This document shows positions 36,624 to 44,680 of a stretch of 64,000 nt of DNA, piece after piece. The notes beneath the pieces were generated by a model. That model searched no databases. It was given only the letters and a program-made list of their open reading frames with translations, and was not told the origin of the DNA. Source of the stretch: Glycocaulis profundi (GTDB lineage: Bacteria > Pseudomonadota > Alphaproteobacteria > Caulobacterales > Maricaulaceae). The position numbers and the translations under genes are program-made. Positions within the stretch are counted from its first letter, which is position 1. Every line of letters begins with the position of its first letter. The stretch spans positions 48,188-112,187 of the forward strand of contig VJOU01000013.1 of assembly GCA_007050995.1 (NCBI GenBank), read 5' to 3'.

Positions 36624-37697
36624 ATGCTCGCCATGACGCCAATGAATTTCCTCGACCTTTTCATGCCCCGCCGCCTGTCGCGGACGGTGGCGACGTTCGC
36701 GCTGGGCTTCGCGGTGTCGGAAAGCCAGATCGAATCCATCGGCTCCAAGCTCGAGGAAATCCGCGACCGCGGGGTGCTCAACTGCGGGGTGGACGACGGC
36801 CAGCACGGCTTCGCCGAGCAGGACGAGGAGACCGGCGAGTGGACCGGGTTCGAAGCCGATCTGTGCCGGGCCTACGCCGCGGCCTTTCTCGGCGACGCCG
36901 AGCGGGTGAATTTCGTGCCCCTGACCACCGTGCAGCGTTTCGACGCGCTGGTGGACGGGGAGGTGGACATGCTGATCCGCAACACGAGCTGGACCTTCAG
37001 CCGGGACGCGGAGGCGCGGGTCAGCTTCGCGGGCACGTATTACTACGACGGGCAGGGCTTCCTGGCGCCCGCCGATCTGGGCGTGTCCAGCGCGCGGGAG
37101 CTGGACGGCGCCCGCATCTGCGTGCAGCCCGAGACCACCACGGCGCTCAACCTGATCGACTACGCCCGCACGTTCGAGCTGGATTTCGTCACCGTGGAGG
37201 TGCCCACGCTGGGCCGGGCGCTGGAATCCTATCAGGGCGGGGCATGCGACGCCTTCACCAGCGACATCTCAACGCTGGCGGGCTTCCGCGCGACGCTCGA
37301 GACGCCCGCCGAGCACGTCATCCTGCCCGACGTCATCTCCAAGGAGCCGCTGGGGCCTGTGGTGATGTCGCGGGACCAGAAATTCCCCGACGCCGTGCGC
37401 TGGGTGCTCCACGCCATCATCGCGGCGGAGGAATACGGGGTGACGGCCGCGAACGCCGCGGAGCTGGCCGAGACCAGCGACAACCCCAATATCCGCCGCC
37501 TGCTGGGGGCGGAGGGGCCGCTGGGCGAGGGGCTGGGGCTGGACGCGCAGTTCGCCCTGAGAGCCATCGAGACCACCGGCCATTACGGCGAGCTGTTCGA
37601 CCGGCATCTGGGCCGCAATTCCGATCTGGAGCTCCGCCGGGGCCTGAACGCCCAGTGGAGCCAGGGCGGCCTTCTCTACGCGCCGCCCTTCCGCTAG
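36624..37697 (+). CDS. Amino-acid ABC transporter substrate-binding protein, orphan
   Basis: Periplasmic binding protein of about 357 residues similar to AapJ, the general L-amino-acid binding protein. Family blocks are RGVLNCGVDDGQHGFAEQD, WTGFEADLCRAYAAAFLGD, MLIRNTSWTFSRD, CVQPETTTALNL and a C-terminal QWSQGGLLYAPPFR. The N-terminus (LSRTVATFALGFAVSES) can act as a signal peptide but is not classic. In-frame ATGs at 36633 and 36642 are alternative starts. Normally aapQMP permease and ATPase genes follow; here cysK is convergent 4 bases away, so it is an orphan. Confidence 0.9.
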   Translation: MLAMTPMNFLDLFMPRRLSRTVATFALGFAVSESQIESIGSKLEEIRDRGVLNCGVDDGQHGFAEQDEETGEWTGFEADLCRAYAAAFLGDAERVNFVPLTTVQRFDALVDGEVDMLIRNTSWTFSRDAEARVSFAGTYYYDGQGFLAPADLGVSSARELDGARICVQPETTTALNLIDYARTFELDFVTVEVPTLGRALESYQGGACDAFTSDISTLAGFRATLETPAEHVILPDVISKEPLGPVVMSRDQKFPDAVRWVLHAIIAAEEYGVTAANAAELAETSDNPNIRRLLGAEGPLGEGLGLDAQFALRAIETTGHYGELFDRHLGRNSDLELRRGLNAQWSQGGLLYAPPFR

Positions 37698-37701
37698 GGC
37701 G

Positions 37702-38715
37702 TCAGTCGTCCAGCCATTCAGGGACGGGCAGGCCCTTCTCGCGCAGGAATTCGGGGTTGAACAACTTGGACTGATAGCGCGAGCCGTGGTCGCACAGCAC
37801 GGTCACGATGGTGTGGCCCGGCCCGAGCTTGCGGGCCAGCCGGATCGCCCCGGCGATGTTGATGCCCGACGAGCCGCCCAGGCACAGGCCTTCCTCGCGG
37901 ATCAGGTCGAAGATGATCGGCAGGGCCTCTTCATCGGGGATGCGGAAGGCGTGATCGACCGCGACGCCTTCCAGATTGGCCGTGATCCGGCTCTGGCCGA
38001 TGCCTTCGGTGATCGAATTGCCTTCGGCCTTCAGCTCGCCATGGGCGTAGTGGCCGTACAGCGCCGCGCCGCCGGGATCGGCGAGACCGATCTGGATGTC
38101 CGGGTTTCGCTCCTTGAGCGCCATCGACACCCCGCCCAGCGTGCCGCCCGAGCCGACCGCGCAGATGAAGCCGTCCACCTTGCCGCCGAGCTGATCGAAA
38201 ATCTCCGGGCCGGTGGTCTCGTAGTGGGCCTTGCGGTTGGCGACATTGTCGAACTGGTTCGCCCAGATCGCGCCATTGGGTTCGGATTGCGCCAGCTCCT
38301 CGGCCAGCGTGCCTGAATAGCGCGCATAGTGGGCGGGGTTCTTGTAGGGCACCGCGTCCACCTCGATCAGCTCGGCGCCCATCAGGCGGATGGCGTCTTT
38401 CTTCTCTTTGGACTGGGTGCGGGGGAAGACGATGACCGTGCGGTAGCCCAGCGCCGAGCCGACCAGCGCCAGGCCGATGCCGGTGTTGCCCGCCGTGCCT
38501 TCCACGATGGTCCCGCCGGGCCGGAGCGCGCCGGAGGCCTCCGCCTCGCGGATGATGCCCAGCGCCGCGCGGTCCTTCACCGAGCCGCCCGGATTGAGAA
38601 ACTCCGCCTTGCCCAGGATTTCACAGCCGGTCATCTCGCTCGCCTTGTTCAGGCGCAGCAGCGGGGTGTTCCCGATCAGGTCGATGACGCTGGCGGCGGT
38701 GCTGGGACGGGTCAT
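37702..38715 (-). CDS. cysK: Cysteine synthase A
   Basis: PLP enzyme (fold type II) of 337 residues that makes L-cysteine from O-acetylserine and sulfide. The PLP lysine is Lys47 in NPGGSVKDRAA; EGTAGNTGIGLALVG binds the substrate carboxylate and VGSGGTLGG holds the PLP phosphate. The C-terminal stretch with GSRYQSKLFNPEFL extends beyond the core, as in related alphaproteobacterial enzymes. It is divergent from the ChrR-like gene; the promoter of that gene lies within the 129 bases between them. Confidence 0.95.
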   Translation of the reverse strand: MTRPSTAASVIDLIGNTPLLRLNKASEMTGCEILGKAEFLNPGGSVKDRAALGIIREAEASGALRPGGTIVEGTAGNTGIGLALVGSALGYRTVIVFPRTQSKEKKDAIRLMGAELIEVDAVPYKNPAHYARYSGTLAEELAQSEPNGAIWANQFDNVANRKAHYETTGPEIFDQLGGKVDGFICAVGSGGTLGGVSMALKERNPDIQIGLADPGGAALYGHYAHGELKAEGNSITEGIGQSRITANLEGVAVDHAFRIPDEEALPIIFDLIREEGLCLGGSSGINIAGAIRLARKLGPGHTIVTVLCDHGSRYQSKLFNPEFLREKGLPVPEWLDD

Positions 38716-38783
38716 GGGCGGCAGGCTCCTGTCTTGGGGGCCGGCCCCTGTATCGGCGGGCGCGGCGCGCGCGGCAAGCCCGG

Positions 38784-38813
38784 TGATCCGGGCCGCGCAG
38801 GCTTACGTAGGAA
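38784..38813 (+). promoter_or_regulatory. Candidate ECF11 sigma-E promoter of the ChrR-like operon
   Basis: TGATCC (38784-38789), an 18-base spacer and TAGGAA (38808-38813) lie 32 bases before the ChrR-like start codon. The -35 element and spacing equal those I know for Rhodobacter sigma-E (singlet-oxygen) promoters. The same arrangement with TAGTAA precedes the photolyase operon at 47529-47558, which makes chance unlikely. Confidence 0.75.
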
Positions 38814-38844
38814 GAACCGAACCGAATTGGAGCCCCGAACCCGC

Positions 38845-39489
38845 ATGCGCCTGCTGGACGATGTTCATATCCTTGATCGCGTGTCCGGCGCCGCGCCGGA
38901 CGCCGTCCGCGTGCTCGCGGACTGTCACGCCGCGCTGAACACCGAGGCCGCCGCGCGGATGGGAGACGCCGAGGCCGTGTTCGGCGTGATGCTCGAAGGC
39001 GTCACGCCCGCCCCGCTGGCCCCCGGCGCGAAGGACAGGGCGCTGGCCTCGGCCGCCCGCCGGTCCCAGCCCGAGAGCGCGCCTGCCCGCGACACGCTGT
39101 TCCCCGCGCCGCTGGACGCCATCGTGCAGCGCCAGACCGGCGGCATGCTGGTGTGGAAGCCCTGTTATGGCGGGCGGGAGGAGATCATCCTGGACGCGCT
39201 GACCCGGGACGGGGTGGAGGCGAGCCTGATCCGCCTGAAACCCGGCGCGAAGGTGCCGCGCCACGATCATGACGGCGAGGAGCTGACCCTGGTGCTGTCG
39301 GGCGTGTTCTCCGACGGGCGCGCCGAATACCGGCGCGGCGAGGTCTGCGAGGCCGGTCCCGGCATCGCCCACCAGCCCCGCGCGGCGGGCGACCAGCCAT
39401 GCGTGTGCTTCGCGGTCGCGCTGGGCGAGGTGCGCCCCACCAATCCGCTGCTGGCCGCGGCGAAAGCGATTTTCGGGAGAACCGGCTGA
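38845..39489 (+). CDS. ChrR-like cupin protein with degenerate anti-sigma zinc site
   Basis: Protein of about 214 residues resembling ChrR, the zinc anti-sigma factor that releases sigma-E on singlet oxygen. The C-terminal cupin domain is well kept: FPAPLDAIVQRQ, PGAKVPRHDHDGEELTLVLSG (metal ligands His-His-Glu) and GPGIAHQP. The N-terminal domain, which in ChrR binds sigma via His and a CxxC, reads ADCHAALNTEAAAR here: the His may align, but both cysteines are absent. No rpoE gene is next to it. It is first in an operon with DUF6134, phrB and an SDR, behind a sigma-E-like promoter. It may be a paralogous sensor rather than the anti-sigma factor. Confidence 0.8.
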   Translation: MRLLDDVHILDRVSGAAPDAVRVLADCHAALNTEAAARMGDAEAVFGVMLEGVTPAPLAPGAKDRALASAARRSQPESAPARDTLFPAPLDAIVQRQTGGMLVWKPCYGGREEIILDALTRDGVEASLIRLKPGAKVPRHDHDGEELTLVLSGVFSDGRAEYRRGEVCEAGPGIAHQPRAAGDQPCVCFAVALGEVRPTNPLLAAAKAIFGRTG

Positions 39490-39562
39490 GGCGCGGGATC
39501 GCCGGGGCTTGTCCCGGCGTTCTCCGTTCAAGCCGCCGGGGGCTCAGACAAGGACCATGACC

Positions 39563-40240
39563 ATGCTCAAGACCGCCACTGCCCTGTCGCTGATCCTGAC
39601 CGTCTCCGGCGCGGCTCTGGCCGAAGCGCCCGCGCCGGACATCTCCGGCGGCATGACGCTGGAGTTCGACGTCAAGCGCGGCAATTCCGACTTCGGCACG
39701 CATGAAATCCGCTTTTCCGAAGAGGAGGGCGATCTGATCGCGGAAGTCTCCGTGCGCCTGCGCGCCGGGGCGGGGCCGATCACCGTCTTCCGCTACGAGC
39801 ACGACTCCACCGAGCGCTGGCGCGACGGCCAGCTCATCCAGATCTACGGCGACACCCTGAAGGACGGCGACCGCTTTCCCTTCGAGGGGCGTGCCGAGGG
39901 CGAGGCCGTGGTGATCGAGGCGACCAACGAGGACGGGCAGCCCGAAACGGTCGAGTTCCCGCCCGAGATCCTGCCGTCCTCGCACTGGCGGCCCTATCCG
40001 CTGGACACCGATCAGATCATCCACACCGAACACGGCACGCCCATGGACGTGACCATCGAATATCTCGGCATGGACGAGATCGAGGCCGATGGCGGCACGA
40101 TCAGCGCCCACCGCTATCGCCTTGAAGGCACGCTGACCGCCGAGCTCTGGTATGACGAGAACGGCCACTGGGCCGGGTGCGAGTTCGAGGCCCGCGGCCA
40201 GCATATCCGCTATGTGCGGCGCGCCGCCCCCTCGGCCTAG
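39563..40240 (+). CDS. Exported DUF6134 family protein
   Basis: Protein of about 225 residues with a signal peptide (ALSLILTVSGAALAEA) and a beta-rich mature part containing FDVKRGNSDFGTHEIRF, FRYEHDSTERWRDGQL and HWRPYPLDTDQIIHTEHG. These fit DUF6134, a periplasmic family of unknown role. AAGGA ends eight bases before the ATG at 39563, favouring it over the ATG at 39557. It is second in the light-stress operon, three bases before the photolyase gene, so it may be induced with it. Confidence 0.82.
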   Translation: MLKTATALSLILTVSGAALAEAPAPDISGGMTLEFDVKRGNSDFGTHEIRFSEEEGDLIAEVSVRLRAGAGPITVFRYEHDSTERWRDGQLIQIYGDTLKDGDRFPFEGRAEGEAVVIEATNEDGQPETVEFPPEILPSSHWRPYPLDTDQIIHTEHGTPMDVTIEYLGMDEIEADGGTISAHRYRLEGTLTAELWYDENGHWAGCEFEARGQHIRYVRRAAPSA

Positions 40241-40243
40241 GGC

Positions 40244-41797
40244 ATGCCCGCCCTCCGCCTCGTGCTGGGCGACCAGCTCACCGCCGCGATCTCCAGCCTT
40301 CAGGACGCCGACCCGGAGACGGATCTGATCCTGATGGCCGAGGTCGGGGCCGAGGCGGAATACGTCAGACACCACAAAAAGAAGATCGCCTTCCTGTTCA
40401 GCGCCATGCGGCATTTTTCGCAGGCGCTGGAGGAGAAGGGATTCTCCGTCCGCTATGTGAAGATCGACGACCCGCAGAACACGCACAGCCTGAAAGGCGA
40501 GGCGGAGCGGGCGCTCGAGACCGGCGATTTCGACGCGCTGGTCGTCACCGAGCCGGGCGAGCACCGGCTGATGGAGGTGTTCAAGGGCTGGGAGGATGCG
40601 CTGGGCCTGCCCGTCCGCATCCGCCGGGACGGGCGCTTCATCTGCACCCATGACCGGTTCGACGCCTGGGCGTCAGGCCGCAAACGGCTGACCATGGAGT
40701 TCTTCTATCGAGAGATGCGCCGGGAGACCGGGTTGCTGATGGAGGATGGCGAGCCTGCGGGCGGGCAGTGGAATTTCGACCACGACAACCGCAAGCGCCT
40801 GCCCAGTGACGTCGCCATCCCCGAGCGCGCCTGGGTCGAGCCCGACGCGATCACACGCGCGGTGATGGACACGGTCGCGGCGCGGTTCTCCGATCATTTC
40901 GGCGATCTGGAGCCTTTCGGCTATGCGGTGACGACCGAGGACGCCCAGAGCCAGCTCGACTGGTTCATCGCCGAGGGCCTGCCCGGCTTCGGCGACTATC
41001 AGGACGCGCTGAAGGAGGGGGAGGCGTTTTTATTCCACTCGGTGCTGTCGATCTACATCAATGCGGGCCTTCTCGATCCGCTGGAGGTGTGCCGCAGGGC
41101 GGAGGCCGCGTGGAAGGCGGGCGACGCGCCGCTGAACGCCGTGGAGGGCTTCATCCGCCAGATCATCGGCTGGCGCGAATACGTGCGCGGCATCTACTGG
41201 CGCTTCATGCCCGAATATCTGGAACGCAACGCGCTGAAGGCGTCCCGGCCCCTGCCGGATTTCTACTGGACGGGCGACACGGACATGGCGTGCCTGGCCG
41301 ACGTGATCGGGACCACGAAACGCCACGCCTACGCCCACCACATCCAGCGCCTGATGGTCACGGGCAATTTCGCCCTTCTGGCCGGGATCGACCCGGCCGA
41401 GGTCAATGAGTGGTATCTGCTGGTCTATGCGGACGCCTACGAGTGGGTGGAGGCGCCCAACACCCACGGCATGGCCCTGTTCGCCGATGGCGGCCTGATG
41501 GCCACCAAGCCCTATGCCGCCAGCGGGGCCTATATCGACCGGATGAGCGATCACTGCGCGGGCTGCGCCTACGACGTCAAGGCGAAGAATGGCGGGAAAG
41601 CCTGTCCGTTCAATTACCTGTACTGGAACTTTCTCATTGAGAACGAGGATCGGCTGAAGGGTAATCATCGCCTCGCCATGCCCTATCGCAATCTGGCGCG
41701 CATGAGCGGGGAGAAGATCGGCGCGGTCCGGGAGGACAGCGCCCGTTTCTTCAGATCCATCGGCATCGTTCCCTCCGCGGAAAGGAAGGCGTCATGA
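40244..41797 (+). CDS. phrB: FeS-type bacterial cryptochrome/(6-4) photolyase
   Basis: Flavoprotein of 517 residues of the FeS-BCP family (deoxyribodipyrimidine photolyase-related), which repairs (6-4) photoproducts with blue light. The N-terminus MPALRLVLGDQLTAAISSLQ is diagnostic. Four cysteines suited to a 4Fe-4S cluster are at residues 350, 438, 441 and 454 (HCAGCAYDV, KACPFNYLYW), the same numbers I recall for Agrobacterium PhrB. FIRQIIGWREYVRGIYW and MVTGNFALLAG line the FAD pocket. Its stop overlaps the SDR start by four bases. Confidence 0.95.
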   Translation: MPALRLVLGDQLTAAISSLQDADPETDLILMAEVGAEAEYVRHHKKKIAFLFSAMRHFSQALEEKGFSVRYVKIDDPQNTHSLKGEAERALETGDFDALVVTEPGEHRLMEVFKGWEDALGLPVRIRRDGRFICTHDRFDAWASGRKRLTMEFFYREMRRETGLLMEDGEPAGGQWNFDHDNRKRLPSDVAIPERAWVEPDAITRAVMDTVAARFSDHFGDLEPFGYAVTTEDAQSQLDWFIAEGLPGFGDYQDALKEGEAFLFHSVLSIYINAGLLDPLEVCRRAEAAWKAGDAPLNAVEGFIRQIIGWREYVRGIYWRFMPEYLERNALKASRPLPDFYWTGDTDMACLADVIGTTKRHAYAHHIQRLMVTGNFALLAGIDPAEVNEWYLLVYADAYEWVEAPNTHGMALFADGGLMATKPYAASGAYIDRMSDHCAGCAYDVKAKNGGKACPFNYLYWNFLIENEDRLKGNHRLAMPYRNLARMSGEKIGAVREDSARFFRSIGIVPSAERKAS

Positions 41798-42582
41798 ACC
41801 CGCGTCCCGCGAAACCCGGCGACGGTGTGTGCTGGATCACCGGCGGCAGCTCGGGCATCGGCGCGGCGCTGGCGCTGCGCATGGCCGAGGCGGGATGGAC
41901 GGTCGCGATCACCGCGCGCGACCGCGACAGGCTCGATGACGTCGCCGCGAAGGGCAGGGGGCGGATCCACGTCTTCCCCGCCGACATCACGGGCGCTTAT
42001 GAGACCGAGCTGGCCGTGCAGGCCATCGAGGATCGGCTGGGGCCCATCGCGCTGGCGGTCCTGAACGCGGGGATCTACGTCTCGATCAATGCCGAGAACC
42101 CCAGTTTCGAGGATTACGAGAAGACCTTCGCGGTCAATCTGGGCGGCACGGCGGCCTGCCTGTGCGCCCTGACGCCGCGCATGACCGGGCGCGGGGCCGG
42201 GCACATCGCCATCGTCTCGTCGGCGACCGCCTTCGGCGGCATGCCCACCGCTTCGGCCTACGGGGCCTCCAAGGCGGCGCTGGTGAACATGGCCGAATGC
42301 CTGCGGGTGGAGCTGCATCGCCATGGCGTGTTCGTGCAGGTGGTCACGCCCGGCTTTGTCGAGACCCCCGCCCAGGACGACAACGCCTTTCCCAAGCCCT
42401 TCATGGTCAGCCCCGAAACCGCCGCGGAGCGGATCGAGGCGGGGCTGGGCTCGAAACGGTTCGAGATCACCTTCCCGCGCCGCTTCACCTGGGCGCTCAA
42501 GGCGCTCTACGCGCTGCCATACGGCTGGTCGCTGCCGCTGGTGCGGCGCCAGACCTGCTGGAACAAGCCGCCTGAATCCTAG
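41794..42582 (+). CDS. SDR-family oxidoreductase of the light-stress operon
   Basis: Short-chain dehydrogenase of 262 residues. The cofactor motif TGGSSGIGAALALRMAEAG lies near residue 17, NAGIY near residue 90, and Ser plus YGASK form the catalytic centre. The C-terminal PRRFTWALKALYALPYGW is hydrophobic and could associate with the membrane. The ATGA overlap with phrB makes it the last gene of the operon. Similar SDRs accompany COG2907, DUF1365 and Cfa genes in other proteobacteria, which suggests a lipid-related substrate. That role is inferred. Confidence 0.88.
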   Translation: MNPRPAKPGDGVCWITGGSSGIGAALALRMAEAGWTVAITARDRDRLDDVAAKGRGRIHVFPADITGAYETELAVQAIEDRLGPIALAVLNAGIYVSINAENPSFEDYEKTFAVNLGGTAACLCALTPRMTGRGAGHIAIVSSATAFGGMPTASAYGASKAALVNMAECLRVELHRHGVFVQVVTPGFVETPAQDDNAFPKPFMVSPETAAERIEAGLGSKRFEITFPRRFTWALKALYALPYGWSLPLVRRQTCWNKPPES

Positions 42583-43829
42583 GCCTTGGCGAGGGTGAAC
42601 TGGCCCACATCGATGCGGCCGGTGCGGAAGCCCGCCTCGCAATAGCCCAGATAGAACTCCCACATGCGCCGGAAGCGCTCGTCGAAGCCCATGGGCGCGA
42701 TGCGGTCCCAGCGGCTGAGGAAGGCGCGCCGCCATTCCTTGAGCGTGCGGGCGTAATCGAGCGCGAACATCTCCGCCCGGTCCAGCGTCAGCCCGGCGCG
42801 GGCGAACTGGCCGTCCAGCCGCTCCACGCTGGGCAGGGCGCCGCCGGGGAAGATGTAGCGCTGGATGAAGTCAGTGCGGGAACGGTAGGATTCAAAAAGC
42901 CGATCTTCGATGGTGATGATCTGGAGGCCGGCCCTGCCGCCGGGTTCGAGAACCTCGGCGATCTTGTCGAAATAGCTCGGCCAGTATTCCTCGCCGACCG
43001 CCTCGAACATCTCGATGGAGGCCACGCGGTCATAGCGCCCGACCTCATCGCGATAGTCCTGGAGCCTGATCTCCACCCGGTCGGACAGGCCCAAGCGCTC
43101 CATGCGCGCCATGGCGTAGTCGCGCTGGGAGGGCGACAGGGTCAGGCAGGTCACCTGCGCGCCCGCTTCCTTCGCCGCATACTCGGCGAACCCGCCCCAG
43201 CCGCAGCCGATCTCGAGCACTGAATGACCCGGCCGCAGATCCATGGCCCGGGCCAGCGCGGCGTATTTCTCCTGCTGGGCGGCCTCCAGCGTCTGGGAGG
43301 GGTCGGCCCAGCGCGCGGCGGAATAGGTCATGGAGGGGTCGAGCCACAGCTCGTAGAAGGCGTTGCCCAGATCGTAATGGGCCTCGATGTTCTTCTTCGC
43401 CTGCCGCTTCGTGTTCGAGCGCAGGCGGTGATAGACCCAGTTCGCGAACTTGGTCAGCGGACCCTTGCCGCGGGCCAGATGCCCGATCTGGTCGAGATTG
43501 GCCGAGAAGACCTGCAGCACGGCGGCCAGGTCGGGCGAGGACCACTGGCCCTGCATGTAGCTTTCGGCGAACCCCACGTCCCCGCTGGCGATCACCCGGC
43601 GGACCATGGCGTAGTCGTGCACGCTGATCAGGGCTGTGGGCGCCGAGCCGTCGCCGAATCTGAGCCGCCGCCCGTCGGGCAGGGCCACGGTCAGCGAGCC
43701 GGTCTTGAAGTTCAGCAGCAGCCGCAGGGACAGCTTGAAGACACGCGGCACGCCGGACAGGCGCGAGATGGCGTCCCGGTCGGCGGGCAGGTCGAGGGCG
43801 GAGGGCATCGAGGCCGAGGCGTCAGTCAT
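42579..43829 (-). CDS. Cfa/UfaM-type fatty-acyl phospholipid methyltransferase
   Basis: SAM-dependent methyltransferase of about 416 residues of the cyclopropane-fatty-acid synthase family. FAESYMQGQW (about residues 87-96), EAHYDLGNAFYELWLDPSMTYS, the SAM motif LEIGCGWGGFAEYAA (about 205-219) and IEMFEAVGEEYW are clear. Its neighbours COG2907 and DUF1365 are those linked to the furan-fatty-acid (Ufa) pathway in Rhodobacter, so it may methylate unsaturated acyl chains rather than form a cyclopropane. The ATG at 43829 is preferred over 43850. It lies 77 bases after DUF1365, so a separate promoter is possible. Confidence 0.9.
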   Translation of the reverse strand: MTDASASMPSALDLPADRDAISRLSGVPRVFKLSLRLLLNFKTGSLTVALPDGRRLRFGDGSAPTALISVHDYAMVRRVIASGDVGFAESYMQGQWSSPDLAAVLQVFSANLDQIGHLARGKGPLTKFANWVYHRLRSNTKRQAKKNIEAHYDLGNAFYELWLDPSMTYSAARWADPSQTLEAAQQEKYAALARAMDLRPGHSVLEIGCGWGGFAEYAAKEAGAQVTCLTLSPSQRDYAMARMERLGLSDRVEIRLQDYRDEVGRYDRVASIEMFEAVGEEYWPSYFDKIAEVLEPGGRAGLQIITIEDRLFESYRSRTDFIQRYIFPGGALPSVERLDGQFARAGLTLDRAEMFALDYARTLKEWRRAFLSRWDRIAPMGFDERFRRMWEFYLGYCEAGFRTGRIDVGQFTLAKA

Positions 43830-43906
43830 GATGGCGTCCCGTTCCGGCATGTATGCTGTTGAAAAGATAAGTTCCGACCGGGTCCCGGCCAAGGATATTC
43901 GGACCG

Positions 43907-44680
43907 TCAGCGGGCGATTTCCGCCACGCTCGCACGGTCGGGCGGCTCGGGCCGCCGGTGGTAGCGCGCCCCTTTCAGCCACAGCCGCAGCGCCTCGAAG
44001 TGGATCGCGGCGATGGTCTTGAGGGTGGAGAAGGGCTGGCTGACGAACAGGCCCGCCAGCGCGCCGGTCGCCAGCGGGCGGCGCTTCAGGCTCATGGTCG
44101 CGAGGAAGTCCGCCCCGTCCGGGCGCTGCTTCTCGATGGACAGCGCGAAGCTCTCGCCCGGCTCGCGCAGGGTGAAGGCATAACGGCCCGACACGTCGAA
44201 GAAGGGTGAGACGTGAAACGCCTTGTCCGCGCCGTGCCGGTGGGGCTGGCCGCCGTCGAGCCGCGCGACATAGGCATGGTCGTCGCCGAACGTGTTGTGG
44301 ACCTGATAGATCGCCCCGCGGAACGCGCCGTCATGGTCTTGGGCGAAATAGATCGAGATCGGGTTGAACACGTAGCCCAGCACCCGCGGCGAGCAGAGCA
44401 GGGCGATGCGGCAGCCGTCCGTGTCCACGCCCGCTTCGGCCAGCCGCGCCGCGGCCCAGGGCCTCAGGGGCGAGCCGTCGCGCGGGCCGTGATCGCGCTC
44501 GCGGAAGCCGAACAGGTTGAAGCGTCCGACCGAGAACAGCGGACTCATCCGTCCCGCCTCGTCCAGCCGGTCCAGATCGATCATCATCATGGCCACGCGG
44601 TAGCGGAAGCGGTGCCCGAAAGGCGCGCGCCGCTCGTGGATGGTCTGGCCGACATAGAGGCTGGCGGCGGGCTCTGTCAT
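43907..44680 (-). CDS. DUF1365 protein
   Basis: Protein of 257 residues of the DUF1365/COG3496 family. Conserved parts are IHERRAPFGHRFRYRVAMM near residue 15, LFGFRERDHG, VLGYVFNPISIYFA (about residue 104), VHNTFGDDHAY and a Lys in KAFHVSPFFDVSGRY. No membrane segment is evident, and no biochemical function is established. It almost always sits between a COG2907 flavoprotein and a Cfa-like gene, as here. Its start overlaps the preceding stop by four bases (ATGA). Confidence 0.92.
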   Translation of the reverse strand: MTEPAASLYVGQTIHERRAPFGHRFRYRVAMMMIDLDRLDEAGRMSPLFSVGRFNLFGFRERDHGPRDGSPLRPWAAARLAEAGVDTDGCRIALLCSPRVLGYVFNPISIYFAQDHDGAFRGAIYQVHNTFGDDHAYVARLDGGQPHRHGADKAFHVSPFFDVSGRYAFTLREPGESFALSIEKQRPDGADFLATMSLKRRPLATGALAGLFVSQPFSTLKTIAAIHFEALRLWLKGARYHRRPEPPDRASVAEIAR

